Below, in pieces: positions 20,777 to 29,503 of a DNA stretch of 64,000 bases. The DNA lies in NCBI GenBank assembly GCA_951799405.1, contig OX637337.1, positions 3,038,001 through 3,102,000 of the forward strand, read 5' to 3'. The position numbers and the translations under genes were made by a program. The stretch comes from Agapetus fuscipes. Its lineage: Eukaryota > Arthropoda > Insecta > Trichoptera > Glossosomatidae. The stretch's first letter is position 1; each line of letters starts with the position of its first letter. The notes under the pieces are model-generated. The model had not been told where the DNA came from and ran no database searches. It worked only from the letters and a program-made list of their open reading frames with translations.

Positions 20777-21520
20777 TTTATCTGCCAGCCTGTGACAGCT
20801 CAGTATGAGTTGACACCTACTGTCAGCTCCTCAGTAGTCTAAGCTAACACCGCTCTGCTCTATATACCTAATATCCTGACAGCTTATGTGCCCGTGTACT
20901 TGCGGGTAAATGGACAAGAATGCTGGACCGATCAGCTGACGAGGAGGCCCTGGGAAACCCGGAGATTTCAAGGTCATATCCTGGAGCTGACGCTGACACC
21001 AAAAATGAATTGACAAAATTTTTGACAGTTTAAGAAGGAATACTACACGGAAAAAATCGCACAAAATTTGGCTTAAAATTTTATTAATAAGGTAAATATA
21101 AAATCCTAAATAAATGTTAAACGATAAGACAATATAAAGCATTATTAGTTGCTTTTTTCCCTTCATGATGAAGTCTCTAAGACACGGGACTTCATCAATC
21201 TCCCTGTCCTTCATATTTTTCAAATTACCAATAGCCATTTTAAAAATTAACAAATTGTGTGAATGGCATTTGAAAGTTCGATAGATTTGGAATACACGGT
21301 GGCTTGAAGTTGATACGAAGTGATACAAAGTTATGATACAAAATAACAAAAAGGGGTCAAGGCTCTCTTCTCCCCTAAATTAATAAAAAGGATATGACAA
21401 ACCGTGATGGTGGAAAAGTTGCATTTCCCAACATTTCGTGAGGAGTTGTATTCAAAGTCATCAGGAATTAATTAAATAAATAAATAAAAATTCAGATGAT
21501 TTATTTGGTGAGCGCTGTTG
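20777..21520. other. No confident gene; GC-richer island 20877-21000
   Basis: A 172-codon antisense frame (20831-21349) spans an AT-rich hydrophobic part and a GC-richer part with SPGFPGPPRQLIGP. I tested the island as an exon of the 23.7/28.8-kb gene: the nearest acceptors give the wrong phase or an early stop. Confidence 0.3.
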
Positions 21521-21525
21521 AAGTC

Positions 21526-21550
21526 AGGCCCGGTATTTTCAAACGTTAGC
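21526..21550 (+). mobile_element. CCCGG-MITE left end
   Basis: GCCCGGTATTTTCAAACGTT only. The rest of the element is absent. Confidence 0.5.
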
Positions 21551-21564
21551 ATGTTTTTAATTTT

Positions 21565-21648
21565 TTTATTAAGAAATCCTGTGCCGGAGACTCCCTAGAT
21601 TCTAGAGGCTCTAGGAGTCTATGACACTTGTTGTATTGCCGCAGAGGT
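21565..21648 (-). repeat. Interspersed repeat E, antisense
   Basis: GAGTCTATGACACTTGTTGT and GCCGCAGAGGTGT are the reverse complement of the copies at 3620 and 20055. It abuts a SINE-C. Confidence 0.5.
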
Positions 21649-21885
21649 GTACGAGCTTGGTCGTCGCTACAAAACGCCAACACTTAAGCAAGACCCAGTT
21701 GCTGTAAGGCTGGATGGACCTTTGGTGACCGGTCATTTGTTAAAGGTTTATAAATTTTTCAACCCAGCGAAGTGCAAATTTGAAAACATAAAAGGTATAT
21801 TTTTTGTGCTCCGCCGGGATTCGAATCCACAACCTTCCTATTCAGAGTCCGCAGTGTTGCCACTGAACTACGGACCGGTCCAGTC
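21649..21885 (-). repeat. SINE-C
   Basis: The minus strand reads CCGGTCCGTAGTTCAGTGG, then a B-box-like GGATTCGAATCCCGGCGG, GCACAAAAAATATACC, CAACTGGGTCTTGC and GTTGGCGTTTTGTAGCGACG. Confidence 0.8.
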
Positions 21886-22189
21886 TATCAACAAAACTAT
21901 GAAAAATTCATAAAACCGTATTAAAAATCTTTAAACGCCATCATGTACATAACAAATGAAACATCATTTGAATTTATCCCTCCAACTAACAGCTACGCGT
22001 CATCTCGTACAGGCGTAGAGCTTACTGGATCCGCCTACGGCAGCGCCTACGTAGGCAGAGTGACGTCACCAGGACGACCGTAGGAAGTGGAATCCCACCT
22101 TCTACGAAACGCTTCTACTAAATCAGAGATTATCAAAATATATGTACTCGTGTGTATGTAGGTAATGCGACGATTTCCAAGATGTCTAA
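21886..22189. other. No gene; short GC-rich palindromic spot
   Basis: 22028-22056 holds CGCCTACGGCAGCGCCTACG, then TAGGC, with overlapping inverted CCTACG words. Role unknown. Confidence 0.35.
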
Positions 22190-22402
22190 ATCTAAGCTGC
22201 AAAGATATATATCATTTAAGATTCATATTAAACGCATTCCCACAAGCAGACATGTATAATTTCGCGCTAACACATGCCGCATTTGGACCATAAGCCCTGC
22301 AACTCTTGCCGACCTTCCCTGAAACAGGGGTGACATTGGCAAAGTGAACCATTTTTTACAGTATGGGTGGTCAGCCTCACACCAACCTATAAGTCAAGGA
22401 AC
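22190..22402 (-). repeat. ATR repeat
   Basis: Antisense, with a small internal deletion. Boundary TATAAGTCAAGGAA. Confidence 0.8.
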
Positions 22403-22496
22403 AATTGACACAAAAAAACGCTCACTCAAAAGAGCATCCTAATTATATTTAAAACATAGGAAAAATGTATTTAAATTAAGTAAACAGCCATTATGA
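22403..22496 (-). repeat. Partner of the 11861-11954 block
   Basis: Reverse complement of that block, again lying 5' of an ATR unit. Confidence 0.6.
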
Positions 22497-22592
22497 ACCT
22501 TCCCTGAAACAGGGGTGACATTGGCAAAGTGAACCATTTTTTACAGTAGGTATGGTTGGTCAGCCGCATGCCAACCTATAAGTCAAGGAATA
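22497..22592 (-). repeat. ATR repeat, 5' third only
   Basis: CCTTCCCTGAAACAGGGGTG to TATAAGTCAAGGAA. Confidence 0.75.
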
Positions 22593-22599
22593 GGAAATC

Positions 22600-22732
22600 A
22601 CACCTCAAAATCCCTCTGCGAGTTTGATCGTCGCTATAGAAAGCGTCGATGCTCAAGTAAGACCCATTTGCTGTAAGCCTGGATAGACTTTTAGCGACCT
22701 GTTATTGGTAAAGGTAGATAAACTTTTCAACC
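22600..22732 (-). repeat. SINE-C 3' part
   Basis: Antisense CCTCTGCGAGTTTGATCG, GCTATAGAAAGCGTCGA and CTGTAAGCCTGGATAGAC. Confidence 0.65.
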
Positions 22733-22735
22733 CAA

Positions 22736-23212
22736 ATCTAATCTAATCTAACCTAAATTGCAATGATATGTAACATAGGGGATTCACATTATATGCATTC
22801 TCGCAAGGAGACACGTAAATGCTCGCGCTTGTGGACCTACCAGTGGCGAAGGGTGCCATACAAGCCGATTCCCATCGGTTTCCCGTTTAAAATGAGGCAG
22901 AAATAATAATAAAGTAGACTGCATGGTTTCAATGGGGAAAAATATGTTTCTTTGGTTTTAAACGTATTTTTTTACTTTGTGCCTATATTTTTTAACTACT
23001 TTGTTACATCATTTTAAAAGGGAAGCCGATGGGAACCGGCTTGTATGGCACCCTTCGCCACTGGGACCTACAATATAAAAACACAATCTCAAATGAACAT
23101 AAGCCCTGCAACTCTTGCCGACCTTCCCTGAAACAGGGGTGACATTAGCAAAATGAACCATCATTTACAGTATGGGTGGTCAGCCTCATACCAACCTATA
23201 AGACAAGGAATG
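22736..23212 (-). repeat. ATR repeat split by a hAT-like MITE
   Basis: The tail side lies at 22736-22840 and the 5' side at 23064-23212. The host sequence is continuous once the insert and one copy of GGACCTAC are removed. Confidence 0.85.
22841..23063. mobile_element. hAT-type MITE, 223 bp, with 8-bp target duplication
   Basis: It starts CAGTGGCGAAGGGTGCC and ends with the exact inverse. The arms match for about 44 bp with two mismatches. Both flanks carry GGACCTAC (22833-22840 and 23064-23071), and the host ATR is uninterrupted after removal. An 8-bp duplication with CA(G)TG-type ends is characteristic of hAT elements. There is no transposase, so it depends on a copy elsewhere. Confidence 0.88.
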
Positions 23213-23244
23213 TCCTGACAATAAAATATTTTGCGGTATTAATG

Positions 23245-23490
23245 GACTTTTTCTCAGCGGGCAAACATCACACTTGTATGGGACTACAATGCTTAGCAAC
23301 CAGTAGCTAAATATTTATTTTCCTCTTCCCTAGCAACTCGATGAGGTCTGCACATAAATTGACGTAGGCAAAATTGTGATGTAACACGGATTCACTGGGT
23401 TTGCATAGAAAAGGCGAACAAATATTTTATTATTGTTTCCGAAGAGCAGTAGTTCCATAAAAGTGTGACGCTTACCCACAAAGACAAAAA
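23245..23490. mobile_element. Probable inverted-repeat element (CCGGGTTGC family)
   Basis: GCGGGCAAACATCACACTTG, then TATGGGACTACA, is loosely inverted as TAGTTCCATAAAAGTGTGAC and GCTTACCCAC. The interior has TGATGTAACACGGATTCACT. Related sequences lie at 8886, 42955-43080, 45640-45790, 51395, 61060 and 63850. Strongly diverged; limits uncertain. Confidence 0.45.
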
Positions 23491-23743
23491 TCGCAATTAA
23501 GATTCTAACAGGGTTATTTATAACACGTTTTGTCTCTTAGCTGATCCGTGGTTCATCGTTTTTTCTGTGTTAAAAATTCAAGTTGGGTAACGGTTGAGCC
23601 ATGGATTTGCTGTGTGTGAATAACGCCGTAAGAGTTGATACTTTTTTAATAGTTATTAAAATGACAGTGGTTTTTCATAGTTGTTAAGAGTACGAGCATG
23701 CAGAAACCTCACTTGTAAAAGTAAATGGAACATTAGAACTTAC

Positions 23744-23816
23744 TCGATATTATTGAAGAGGTCAAAGTCATGATGGGGTGGACTCGGCAGAGGCGGGGTG
23801 AGACATCTTGCGCCAT
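23744..23816 (-). CDS. Internal coding exon of an unidentified gene
   Basis: On the minus strand an acceptor (TTTTTGTTTTCAAAG) leads into 73 bases ending at a strong donor, A|GTAAGT. Entered two bases into a codon, it reads DGARCLTPPLPSPP, then HHDFDLFNNI, and leaves GA for the next exon. That entry phase is exactly what the exon at 28775-28976 requires. The Pro-rich run followed by acidic and aromatic residues looks like a linker or docking segment, but I recognise no domain. The next exon should lie at lower coordinates; none was found with confidence in the window. The other frames also stay open, so the case rests on matching splice sites and phase. Confidence 0.55.
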
Positions 23817-23890
23817 CTTTGAAAACAAAAAGAAAAACATCTTCATAATGTTAATTTCATTCAGCAATATTAAAAAAAAAACAATGACAA

Positions 23891-24240
23891 AACCCATAGT
23901 TCATAATCCAAATCCATAGTTCATAATACAAACCCATAGTTCATAATCCAAACCCATAGTTCATAATCCAAACCCATAGTTCATAATCCAAACCCATAGT
24001 TCATAATCCAAACCCATAGTTCATAATCCAAGTCCATAGTTCATAATCCAAACCCATAGTTCATAATCCAAGTCCATAGTTCATAATACAAACCCATAGT
24101 TCATAATCCAAACCCATAGTTCATAATCCAAACCCATAGTTCATAATCCAAACCCATAGTTCATAATCCAAACCCATAGTTCATAATCCAAACCCATAGT
24201 TCATAATCCAAGCCCATAGTTCATAATCCAAGTCCATAGT
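23891..24240 (+). repeat. Minisatellite, 20-bp unit, 17.5 copies
   Basis: Unit CATAGTTCATAATCCAAACC. Most units are identical; variants change CC to AC or AAACC to AAGTC. It lies in the intron between the two exons of the unidentified gene and ends exactly where 5S-like sequence begins. Confidence 0.95.
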
Positions 24241-24346
24241 GTTAACGACGATACCATGTTGAAAGCACCGGTTCTCATCAGATCACCGAAGTTAAGCAAC
24301 ATTGGGCGCGGATAGTACTTGGATGGGTGACCGCTTAGGTACACCG
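24241..24346 (+). rRNA. 5S rRNA-like sequence, pseudogene or SINE head
   Basis: It follows animal 5S rRNA for about 105 bases: ACGACGATACCATGTTGAA, then CGGTTCTCATCAGATCACCG, AAGTTAAGCA, GGGCGCGGATAGTACTTGG, ATGGGTGACCGC and ACACCG. The internal promoter parts (A box GAAGTTAAGC and C box GGATGGGTGACCG) are preserved. The 3' arm that should pair with the 5' end is missing. Instead the sequence passes directly into a SINE-C head, so it is not an intact gene. Confidence 0.85.
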
Positions 24347-24605
24347 TTAGACCGGTCCGTAGTCCAGTGGCAACACTTCGGACTCGTAAATGGAAGGTTG
24401 TGGATTCGGATCCCGGCGGAGCACAAAAAATATACCACTTGTATTTCTAATAATATGCTCTTCGCTGGGTTGAAAGTTCATAAAACCTTTACCAAAGACC
24501 GGTCACTAAAGGTCCATCCAGCCTTACAGCAACTGGGTCGTGCTGGAGAATTGGCGCTTTCTACAGCGACGACCAAGCTCGCAGAGGGCTCTTGAGGTGT
24601 GATTG
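24347..24605 (+). repeat. SINE-C, full length, fused to 5S sequence
   Basis: tRNA-like head ACCGGTCCGTAGTCCAGTGG, B-box-like GGATTCGGATCCCGGCGG, then GCACAAAAAATATACCAC, CCAGCCTTACAGCAACTGGG and GAGAATTGGCGCTTTC, ending GCTCTTGAGGTGTGATTGG. It is used here as the family reference. Confidence 0.85.
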
Positions 24606-24669
24606 GATGGAACAATGGCCAGAAGTAATGAAAACATGAATCGTAATACGTGGATAGAATATACTCTAG

Positions 24670-25148
24670 TATCCTTAGTACGAATTGTAAAACATGAGTA
24701 AAGTAAAGTTTACGGATAGCATTAAGAGTGGTTTTCCCCAAAATCTGCCGTTCTTGTTTCTTACACTTTATGGTCTTAACAAAAGAGTTACAGTCTATAA
24801 TTTATAATCTAGGCTGCAAAGATATGTTAACATTTAAGGCTCACATAAAATGCATGCCCACAGACAGGCACATGTAGGTTCGCGCCTACACATTCTGCAT
24901 GTGTGCATACAAATAAACAAAACCTCACATGAACATAAACCCTGCAAATCCTACCGCCGTTCCCTGAACCGGGGTGGCATCGGCAATAGTGAACCGATTT
25001 TTACAGCACGGGTGGTGCGCCTCATACCAACAGTGAGGAAGAAAATCAAGTTCAAACAAACAAAAACGGCAGATTTTGGGGAAAACCACTCTTTAATGCT
25101 ATCCGTAAACTTTACTTTACTCAAGTTTTGCAACTCGTACTCAGGGTA
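24670..25148. mobile_element. TACCC-MITE interrupted by an ATR repeat
   Basis: The left arm is TATCCTTAGTACGAATTG to AGAGTTACAG (24670-24793) and the right arm TGAGGAAGAAAATCAAG to TCGTACTCAGGGTA (25034-25148). The arms contain the family word AAAATCTGCCGTT/AACGGCAGATTTT. Compared with 31852-32091, the uninterrupted join would be TTACAG|TGA. Confidence 0.8.
24794..25030 (-). repeat. ATR repeat inserted in a MITE
   Basis: Antisense copy, 5' truncated by about 15 bases (ends CTCATACCAA). CAG lies on both sides (24791-24793 and 25031-25033). The AGATT-rich tail is at the left. This is direct evidence that ATR moves as its own unit. Confidence 0.8.
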
Positions 25149-25375
25149 GTCTCCCAGCCCCCTTACAGTCCTGACTTTGCTCCGTGCTATTTTTTGCTGA
25201 AGAGAAAACTGATCGGAAAGCATCATGGTATTGTGAGAAACATCCAGAGCATTTTCCAGCGTTCCAGAGAAACATTCCCATCAAGGACTTCCACGCAATG
25301 CAGACACGTCTCCACAAATGTATTGATGCAGGGGGAGAGATTTCAAAGAATTTTATCAGGCCCGATCAATGAATC
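25149..25375 (+). pseudogene. mariner-type transposase, C-terminal fragment
   Basis: One frame reads SQPPYSPDFAPC, the mariner/Tc1 signature around the third catalytic Asp of the D,D34D triad. Further on, in another frame, MQTRLHKCIDAGGEI gives the usual C-terminal end of mariner transposases. At least one frameshift separates them, and neither the N-terminal DNA-binding domain nor inverted repeats are present. A dead remnant. Confidence 0.75.
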
Positions 25376-25439
25376 TTTTCTTTCCTGGAAGAGCGCAGTA
25401 CATTCATAATTTATAACCATTTTAAGGCCTTATACAAAT

Positions 25440-25705
25440 GAAGATGATACCATTAAGCAGAGAAAGCTTATGTACTTCGGTCACATAATGAGAATTGAGA
25501 AGTACCGTCTCCTTCATCTTATCATACAGGGTAAGATTGAGGGGAGAAGATCCCAGGGACGCCGAAGGACATCGTGGCTGAAAAACCCGCGACAGTGGTT
25601 CGGCAGAAGCACCAAGTCGCTGTTTCGAGCCGCAGCATCTAAAGTTAAAATAGCCATGATGATCACCGATCTTCGATAGAAGTGGCAGAAAAAGAAGAAG
25701 ATAAA
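25440..25705 (+). pseudogene. LINE-D 3' end fragment
   Basis: Reads QRKLMYFGHIMRIEKYRLLH, then IEGRRSQGRRRTSWLKNPRQ, WFGRSTKSLFRAAASKVKIA and MMITDLR, followed by a stop and an AAGAAGAAG-type tail. Similar 3' ends occur at 39530-39970, 52105-52461 (minus), 62064-62330 (minus) and 63045-63330. It is the C-terminal region of a non-LTR reverse transcriptase, 5'-truncated. Confidence 0.75.
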
Positions 25706-25737
25706 AATGAGCCTAACATTATAAAAACGGTCATCTA

Positions 25738-25955
25738 AAATCTATAATCTAAGTTGCAAGGATATATTTTAACATTTGACAGAAACGACACGTGTAAGTT
25801 CTTGCTTACAAAAACTACATGTTTATTTTGACAAATTAAAATCCAGACCTCAAATGAACATAAATCCTGCAACTTTTGCCTACCTTTCCCGAATCAGAGG
25901 TGACATTGGCAAAGTGAACCACTTTTTACAGTATGTCTGGTCAGTCTTTAGGTTA
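25738..25955 (-). repeat. ATR repeat, diverged
   Basis: Antisense: AATCTATAATCTAAGTTGC tail, CCGAATCAGAGGTGACATTG core. The 5' edge is degraded. Confidence 0.65.
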
Positions 25956-26128
25956 ATGAATAATTTTCAGTCATAAATTTAAAATTCCAGAATTTCAAAC
26001 ATCCAAGATAAAAATCCCTGTTTTTTTTTTCATCTTAAATTACGCAAGTACAAAATTCAATTTTGAGAAGAAATTCACTTGATGATTGTTTTTCCTAATA
26101 TGGTACTATTTCCTAGAAGAGTATATAC

Positions 26129-26525
26129 TGTTATGTAAACATGAAATATAAATATTTAAAATAAGTAGGTATTAGTTATAGTTATAGAATTCTGTATTGT
26201 ATTGTGTGGGTAGGAATAATTTAATAAAATACTTGAAGCATCGAGAAATAATTATTACTACGCCTTTCTGGAACTGTCAAGCGAATATAGATCTAGATTG
26301 TACTGTTTTGAAGAGTATAAAAAGGGTGCAAATTGCTTGCAGAGCCAGTATCCTACGAGCTTTACAACTACATTGAACGAACTTGATCAGTGAACAGAAA
26401 CCAAGTGTAATGGAATAATCGAGACTATCTTTGTGAAAATAAATTATTAAAAGTGTAAAATAAACAACTGTATAAGAAGACCAGTATTTTTAATTGAAAG
26501 ACTTTTGAACCCTAAAAACGTAACA
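26129..26525 (+). mobile_element. Probable solo LTR, ~397 bp
   Basis: It starts TGTTATGTAAAC and ends AACGTAACA, giving short inverted TGTTA/TAACA ends. Inside, GAGTATAAAAAGGGTGC is a TATA box about 190 bases in, followed about 30 bases later by GCCAGTATCC as a possible start. Two AATAAA signals come before the end. No internal retroelement genes and no second LTR flank it. A clear target duplication was not seen, which weakens the call. Confidence 0.5.
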
Positions 26526-27166
26526 TTACCATATTTACATATTTGCAAATAATGAATATAATTATAAACATATTACATAGTGCAAAACAAGTACATAAAG
26601 GGTAAAAAATATTCATACACCATGTTTCCCAAAAAAGTATTGTGTTCCTTACTATCTTAATAAATAAGACTGCTTTTTGTCTGACACAAAGTGGTTTAAT
26701 TTTTTTTAAATATAAATTGGCTTAGTTTCAGGAATTCTGTATCTGCAGAATAAATGGCCTGACCCGATGTCAACAACTATTTTGATGTCCAAGCAGCGTC
26801 AGATTATAATCTGTGGACTTGGCATTTTTGAGAATTGAACAGACGAAAAATCTGTGACCCAAATCCCAAATGTAAAAACTTCAAGTTATATCTACTCGTA
26901 CATTCAAAGTTTTTTCATTTTGTATTGGCTAGAGAAATTTTCCTTAAATAAGATGGTGTGAGGCTGACCAATCCTATTCTAAAAATAGCACAAAATAAAA
27001 TGATAAAATTGTAAATAAACGTGTTTTTTTTAAGTTTTTTTTTTGTGGTGACGGTATTTCAGTTGTATACATTTTTTAACCTTTAGAATTACGATAGATA
27101 ATGAAAAAACACGACTGATTTTATAACTGTCACTCTTATACTAAGACTATAAAGTTTAAAAAACAG
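26526..27166. other. AT-rich, no feature recognised
   Basis: No ORF or repeat with a partner in the window. Confidence 0.4.
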
Positions 27167-27406
27167 TACCCTTAGTACGAGTTGCAAAACTTGAGTAATG
27201 TAAAGTTTACGGCAACTATTAAAGAGTGATTTCTCCCAAAATCTGCCGTTTTTGTTTGTGTGAACTTGATTTTCTTCATCACTGTAGCTCTTTTGCTAAA
27301 ACCACAACATGTAACAAACAAAAACGGCAGCTTTTGGGAGAAATCACGCTTTAATATTTTCCGTAAACTTAACTTTTCTCAAGTTTTGCAACTCGTACTA
27401 AGGGTA
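27167..27406. mobile_element. TACCC-MITE, full length (240 bp)
   Basis: TIR TACCCTTAGTACGAGTTGC, continued by AAAACTTGAG, with inverted AAAATCTGCCG/CGGCAG words. Its spacer is in the opposite orientation to the copy at 31852-32091. Flanks CAG/CGT do not form a perfect duplication. Confidence 0.85.
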
Positions 27407-27457
27407 CGTATGTATCAATACCAAAAAGGTTAAACTGAATAAGTGACATTAAGTTAA

Positions 27458-27570
27458 AATGACCGGTCCGTTGTTCAGTGGTAACACTTCGGACTCTGAA
27501 TGGAAGGTGATGGGTTCGAATCCCGGCGGAGCACAAAAAATTCCCATTTATATTTTCAAATTTGCTCACT
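27458..27570 (+). repeat. SINE-C 5' part
   Basis: Head ACCGGTCCGTTGTTCAGTGG and B box GGGTTCGAATCCCGGCGG. The body is cut off after about 110 bases. Confidence 0.75.
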
Positions 27571-27677
27571 ATAAGTTGAAGTTACACGCAATAAAATGTT
27601 TTATTCACGGTTCTCAAATCAGTAATTCACAAAACGAGAGGTTTTGGGTATATATATACCGCTCTTACATGTGATAA

Positions 27678-27902
27678 ATCTAAATCTAAGTTGCAAAGAT
27701 ACGTATCATTTGAGATGCATATCAAATGCATTGCCACAAGCAGACACGCATAATTTCGCTCTCACACATGCCGAATGTGGACCTACAATATAAAAACCCA
27801 ATCTCAAATAAACATAAGCCCTGCAACTCTTGCCGACCTTCCCTGTAACAGGGGTGACATTGGCAGAGTGGTCAGCGTCATACCAACCTATAAGTCAAAG
27901 AA
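27678..27902 (-). repeat. ATR repeat, small internal deletion
   Basis: Antisense: TAAATCTAAGTTGC tail, CTGTAACAGGGGTGACATTG, boundary TATAAGTCAAAGAA. Confidence 0.8.
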
Positions 27903-28188
27903 TACGTCTTTGCATATCAGATTATAGATTAAAGAATCGATGGTGAAAGGTCTTAAAATTCCTAATGAAATGTCACTAATATAAAGTTTAATAATTAATG
28001 TCAAATAACTTCATTTGATAGCTTAATGATATGTTATTGTTTGGTTTTGTTTAACATTATCTCCCCACATGCCACACGTCGTAATGCCATTCACCACATG
28101 GCCTCAGACCTTCACATTATCAGAGTAGGTATTGCGTTACCTAAAATACCACATGTATGATATTTTTTTAAACAAACAAAACTGTTAT

Positions 28189-28345
28189 CTATAATCTAAG
28201 TTGCAAAGATATATAAAATTTAAATGCACGCCCACATGCAAACACGTGTAAGCTCGCACTTGCATGTTCTGCATTTTTTCTCACAAAATAAACCATATTT
28301 CACAAGAAACTTAAACCAGTTTTTTTAAGGCCAGTTTTCCCAGCA
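28189..28345 (-). repeat. ATR repeat, 3' part
   Basis: TATAATCTAAGTTGCAAAG to a degraded CCTGAA region. Confidence 0.55.
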
Positions 28346-28354
28346 ACTTTGTAT

Positions 28355-28580
28355 AATATAATAATCTAAGTTGCAAAAAGATATTAAAACATTTCAAGTT
28401 TATGCTCACCAACAGACACGTGTAAGCTCTCGCTTACAAATGCTGCATGTATAATTACAATTCAAACGTTATCCCAGTAACTCTTGCCGTCCTTCCCTGC
28501 AACAGGGGGGGCATTGGCAAAGTGGACCATTTTTTACAGCATGGGTGGTCAGCCTCGTGCTAACCTATAAGTCAAGGGAT
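28355..28580 (-). repeat. ATR repeat
   Basis: Antisense full unit, boundary TATAAGTCAAGG. Confidence 0.75.
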
Positions 28581-28621
28581 AGCATAAGAATGTTAAGTTA
28601 ATATAAGTTCCGGAATGCACT

Positions 28622-28722
28622 GAAGATAAGCAAATTTCTGGCATCATTTGCACCAGCGTCCTTGGAGTGACTACATCACGAAACAGCGCTATAAAGAAAT
28701 CATCAACTCATCATCATCGTCA
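28622..28722 (+). repeat. LINE-like 3' fragment with (CAT)n tail
   Basis: Second copy of 20205-20292: GGCATCATTTGCACCAGC, CTTGGAGTGACTACATCA, then CATCATCATCGTCAT. Confidence 0.5.
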
Positions 28723-28774
28723 TAAGAAATAATTCTGAAATAAAAATCTGAAAGCTCCAAAATTCAATATTTAC

Positions 28775-28976
28775 CGGGTATTCTGATTGGCTCCTTATAG
28801 ACCCCACAGTCCGACAGCGACCTTCCCTTGTTGTCCTTGCCTGTGGCTTCAGCGGCCTTGGGAGACTTCCTGAGGCTCCAGGTCTTCCTGAAGGTGGTGC
28901 GCAGCTTCCTGTTGAGTCTCTGGAGCCCGCTCTCCACTCCTGACGAGGATGTACTGGATCTGGAGCTTCCTGACAT
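28775..28976 (-). CDS. First coding exon of an unidentified gene
   Basis: On the minus strand, an ATG in fair context (GCCGGATGT) opens 67 codons plus one base, ending at donor CCCG|GTAAAT. The peptide begins MSGSSRSSTSSSGVESG, then LQRLNRKLRTTFRKTWSLRK and SPKAAEATG, ending near CGVYKEPIRIP. It is Ser-rich then strongly basic, has no signal peptide or membrane segment, and looks like a disordered regulatory N-terminus. The exon is clearly GC-richer than the DNA around it. An in-frame stop precedes the ATG by 36 bases, supporting this start. Splicing to 23744-23816 is in phase (G+AT gives Asp), with an intron of 4.96 kb full of repeats. I cannot assign a family. Confidence 0.6.
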
Positions 28977-29275
28977 CCGGCTTCCTCCCAAACACTCACA
29001 CACTCACTTAGTAGTCATTTGAAGACACAAAACACTTTGAGGTATCGTTATCTTCTTCTTTACCTAATATATCAAATCATATCTTAAATATTTCCAAAAT
29101 ATAGCACACACGAAAAAGTAACTAAAAATATGAAAAAAACGTGTTTTTTTAAATATGTGTTTGTGATGACAATTTTTGAGTTTTATATTTTATTTACACT
29201 TTATAATTAAGATAACAAATTAATAAAAATGCTTGATTTTTTTCATTACTGTCATTCTTTTGCTTAATGTACTTG
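28977..29275. other. Upstream of the unidentified gene; AT-rich
   Basis: Immediately 5' (minus) of the ATG, ACTACTAAG|TGAGTG could be an acceptor if there is an upstream noncoding exon. No TATA box is evident. Confidence 0.3.
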
Positions 29276-29340
29276 TGTTTTCTAAAGTGTAAGAAACAAA
29301 AACGGCAGATTTAGGGTATAAAGGGCTCTTAAAGGTATCG
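29276..29340. mobile_element. TACCC-MITE arm fragment
   Basis: AAGTGTAAGAAACAAAAACG, GCAGATTTAGGG and GGGCTCTTAAA correspond to one inner arm of the family. Confidence 0.5.
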
Positions 29341-29376
29341 ATATTCAAAGACAAATAACTTAAAAACGGCTCTAAT

Positions 29377-29503
29377 GCCCGGTATTTTCAACGTTATTCA
29401 GAGCGACTTTAAACTGGATGAAAAGGACACACTGATGTTCATCTTGTGGGTAGTTTTTTTTATCAGTTAATAGCCACATATGCTCACGTTGAAAATACCG
29501 GGA
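29377..29503. mobile_element. CCCGG-MITE, best copy (127 bp)
   Basis: TIRs GCCCGGTATTTTCAACGTTA and the inverted ACGTTGAAAATACCGGG surround the family's GCGACTTTAAACTGGATG and TATCAGTTAATAGCC. It has no coding capacity. Confidence 0.8.

Noticed and set aside
20831..21349. 172-codon antisense frame as a gene or exon
   Set aside because: The N-terminal two thirds is AT-driven and low complexity. The GC-richer C-terminal part does not splice in phase with the nearby gene and has no recognisable domain.
23891..24240. CRISPR-like array
   Set aside because: 20-bp units are directly adjacent with no unique spacers, and the DNA is eukaryotic; it is a minisatellite.
28703..28999. 98-codon antisense frame overlapping the first exon at 28775
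   Set aside because: A different frame of the same exon; only the MSGSSRSS frame ends at a donor that joins in phase to the next exon.
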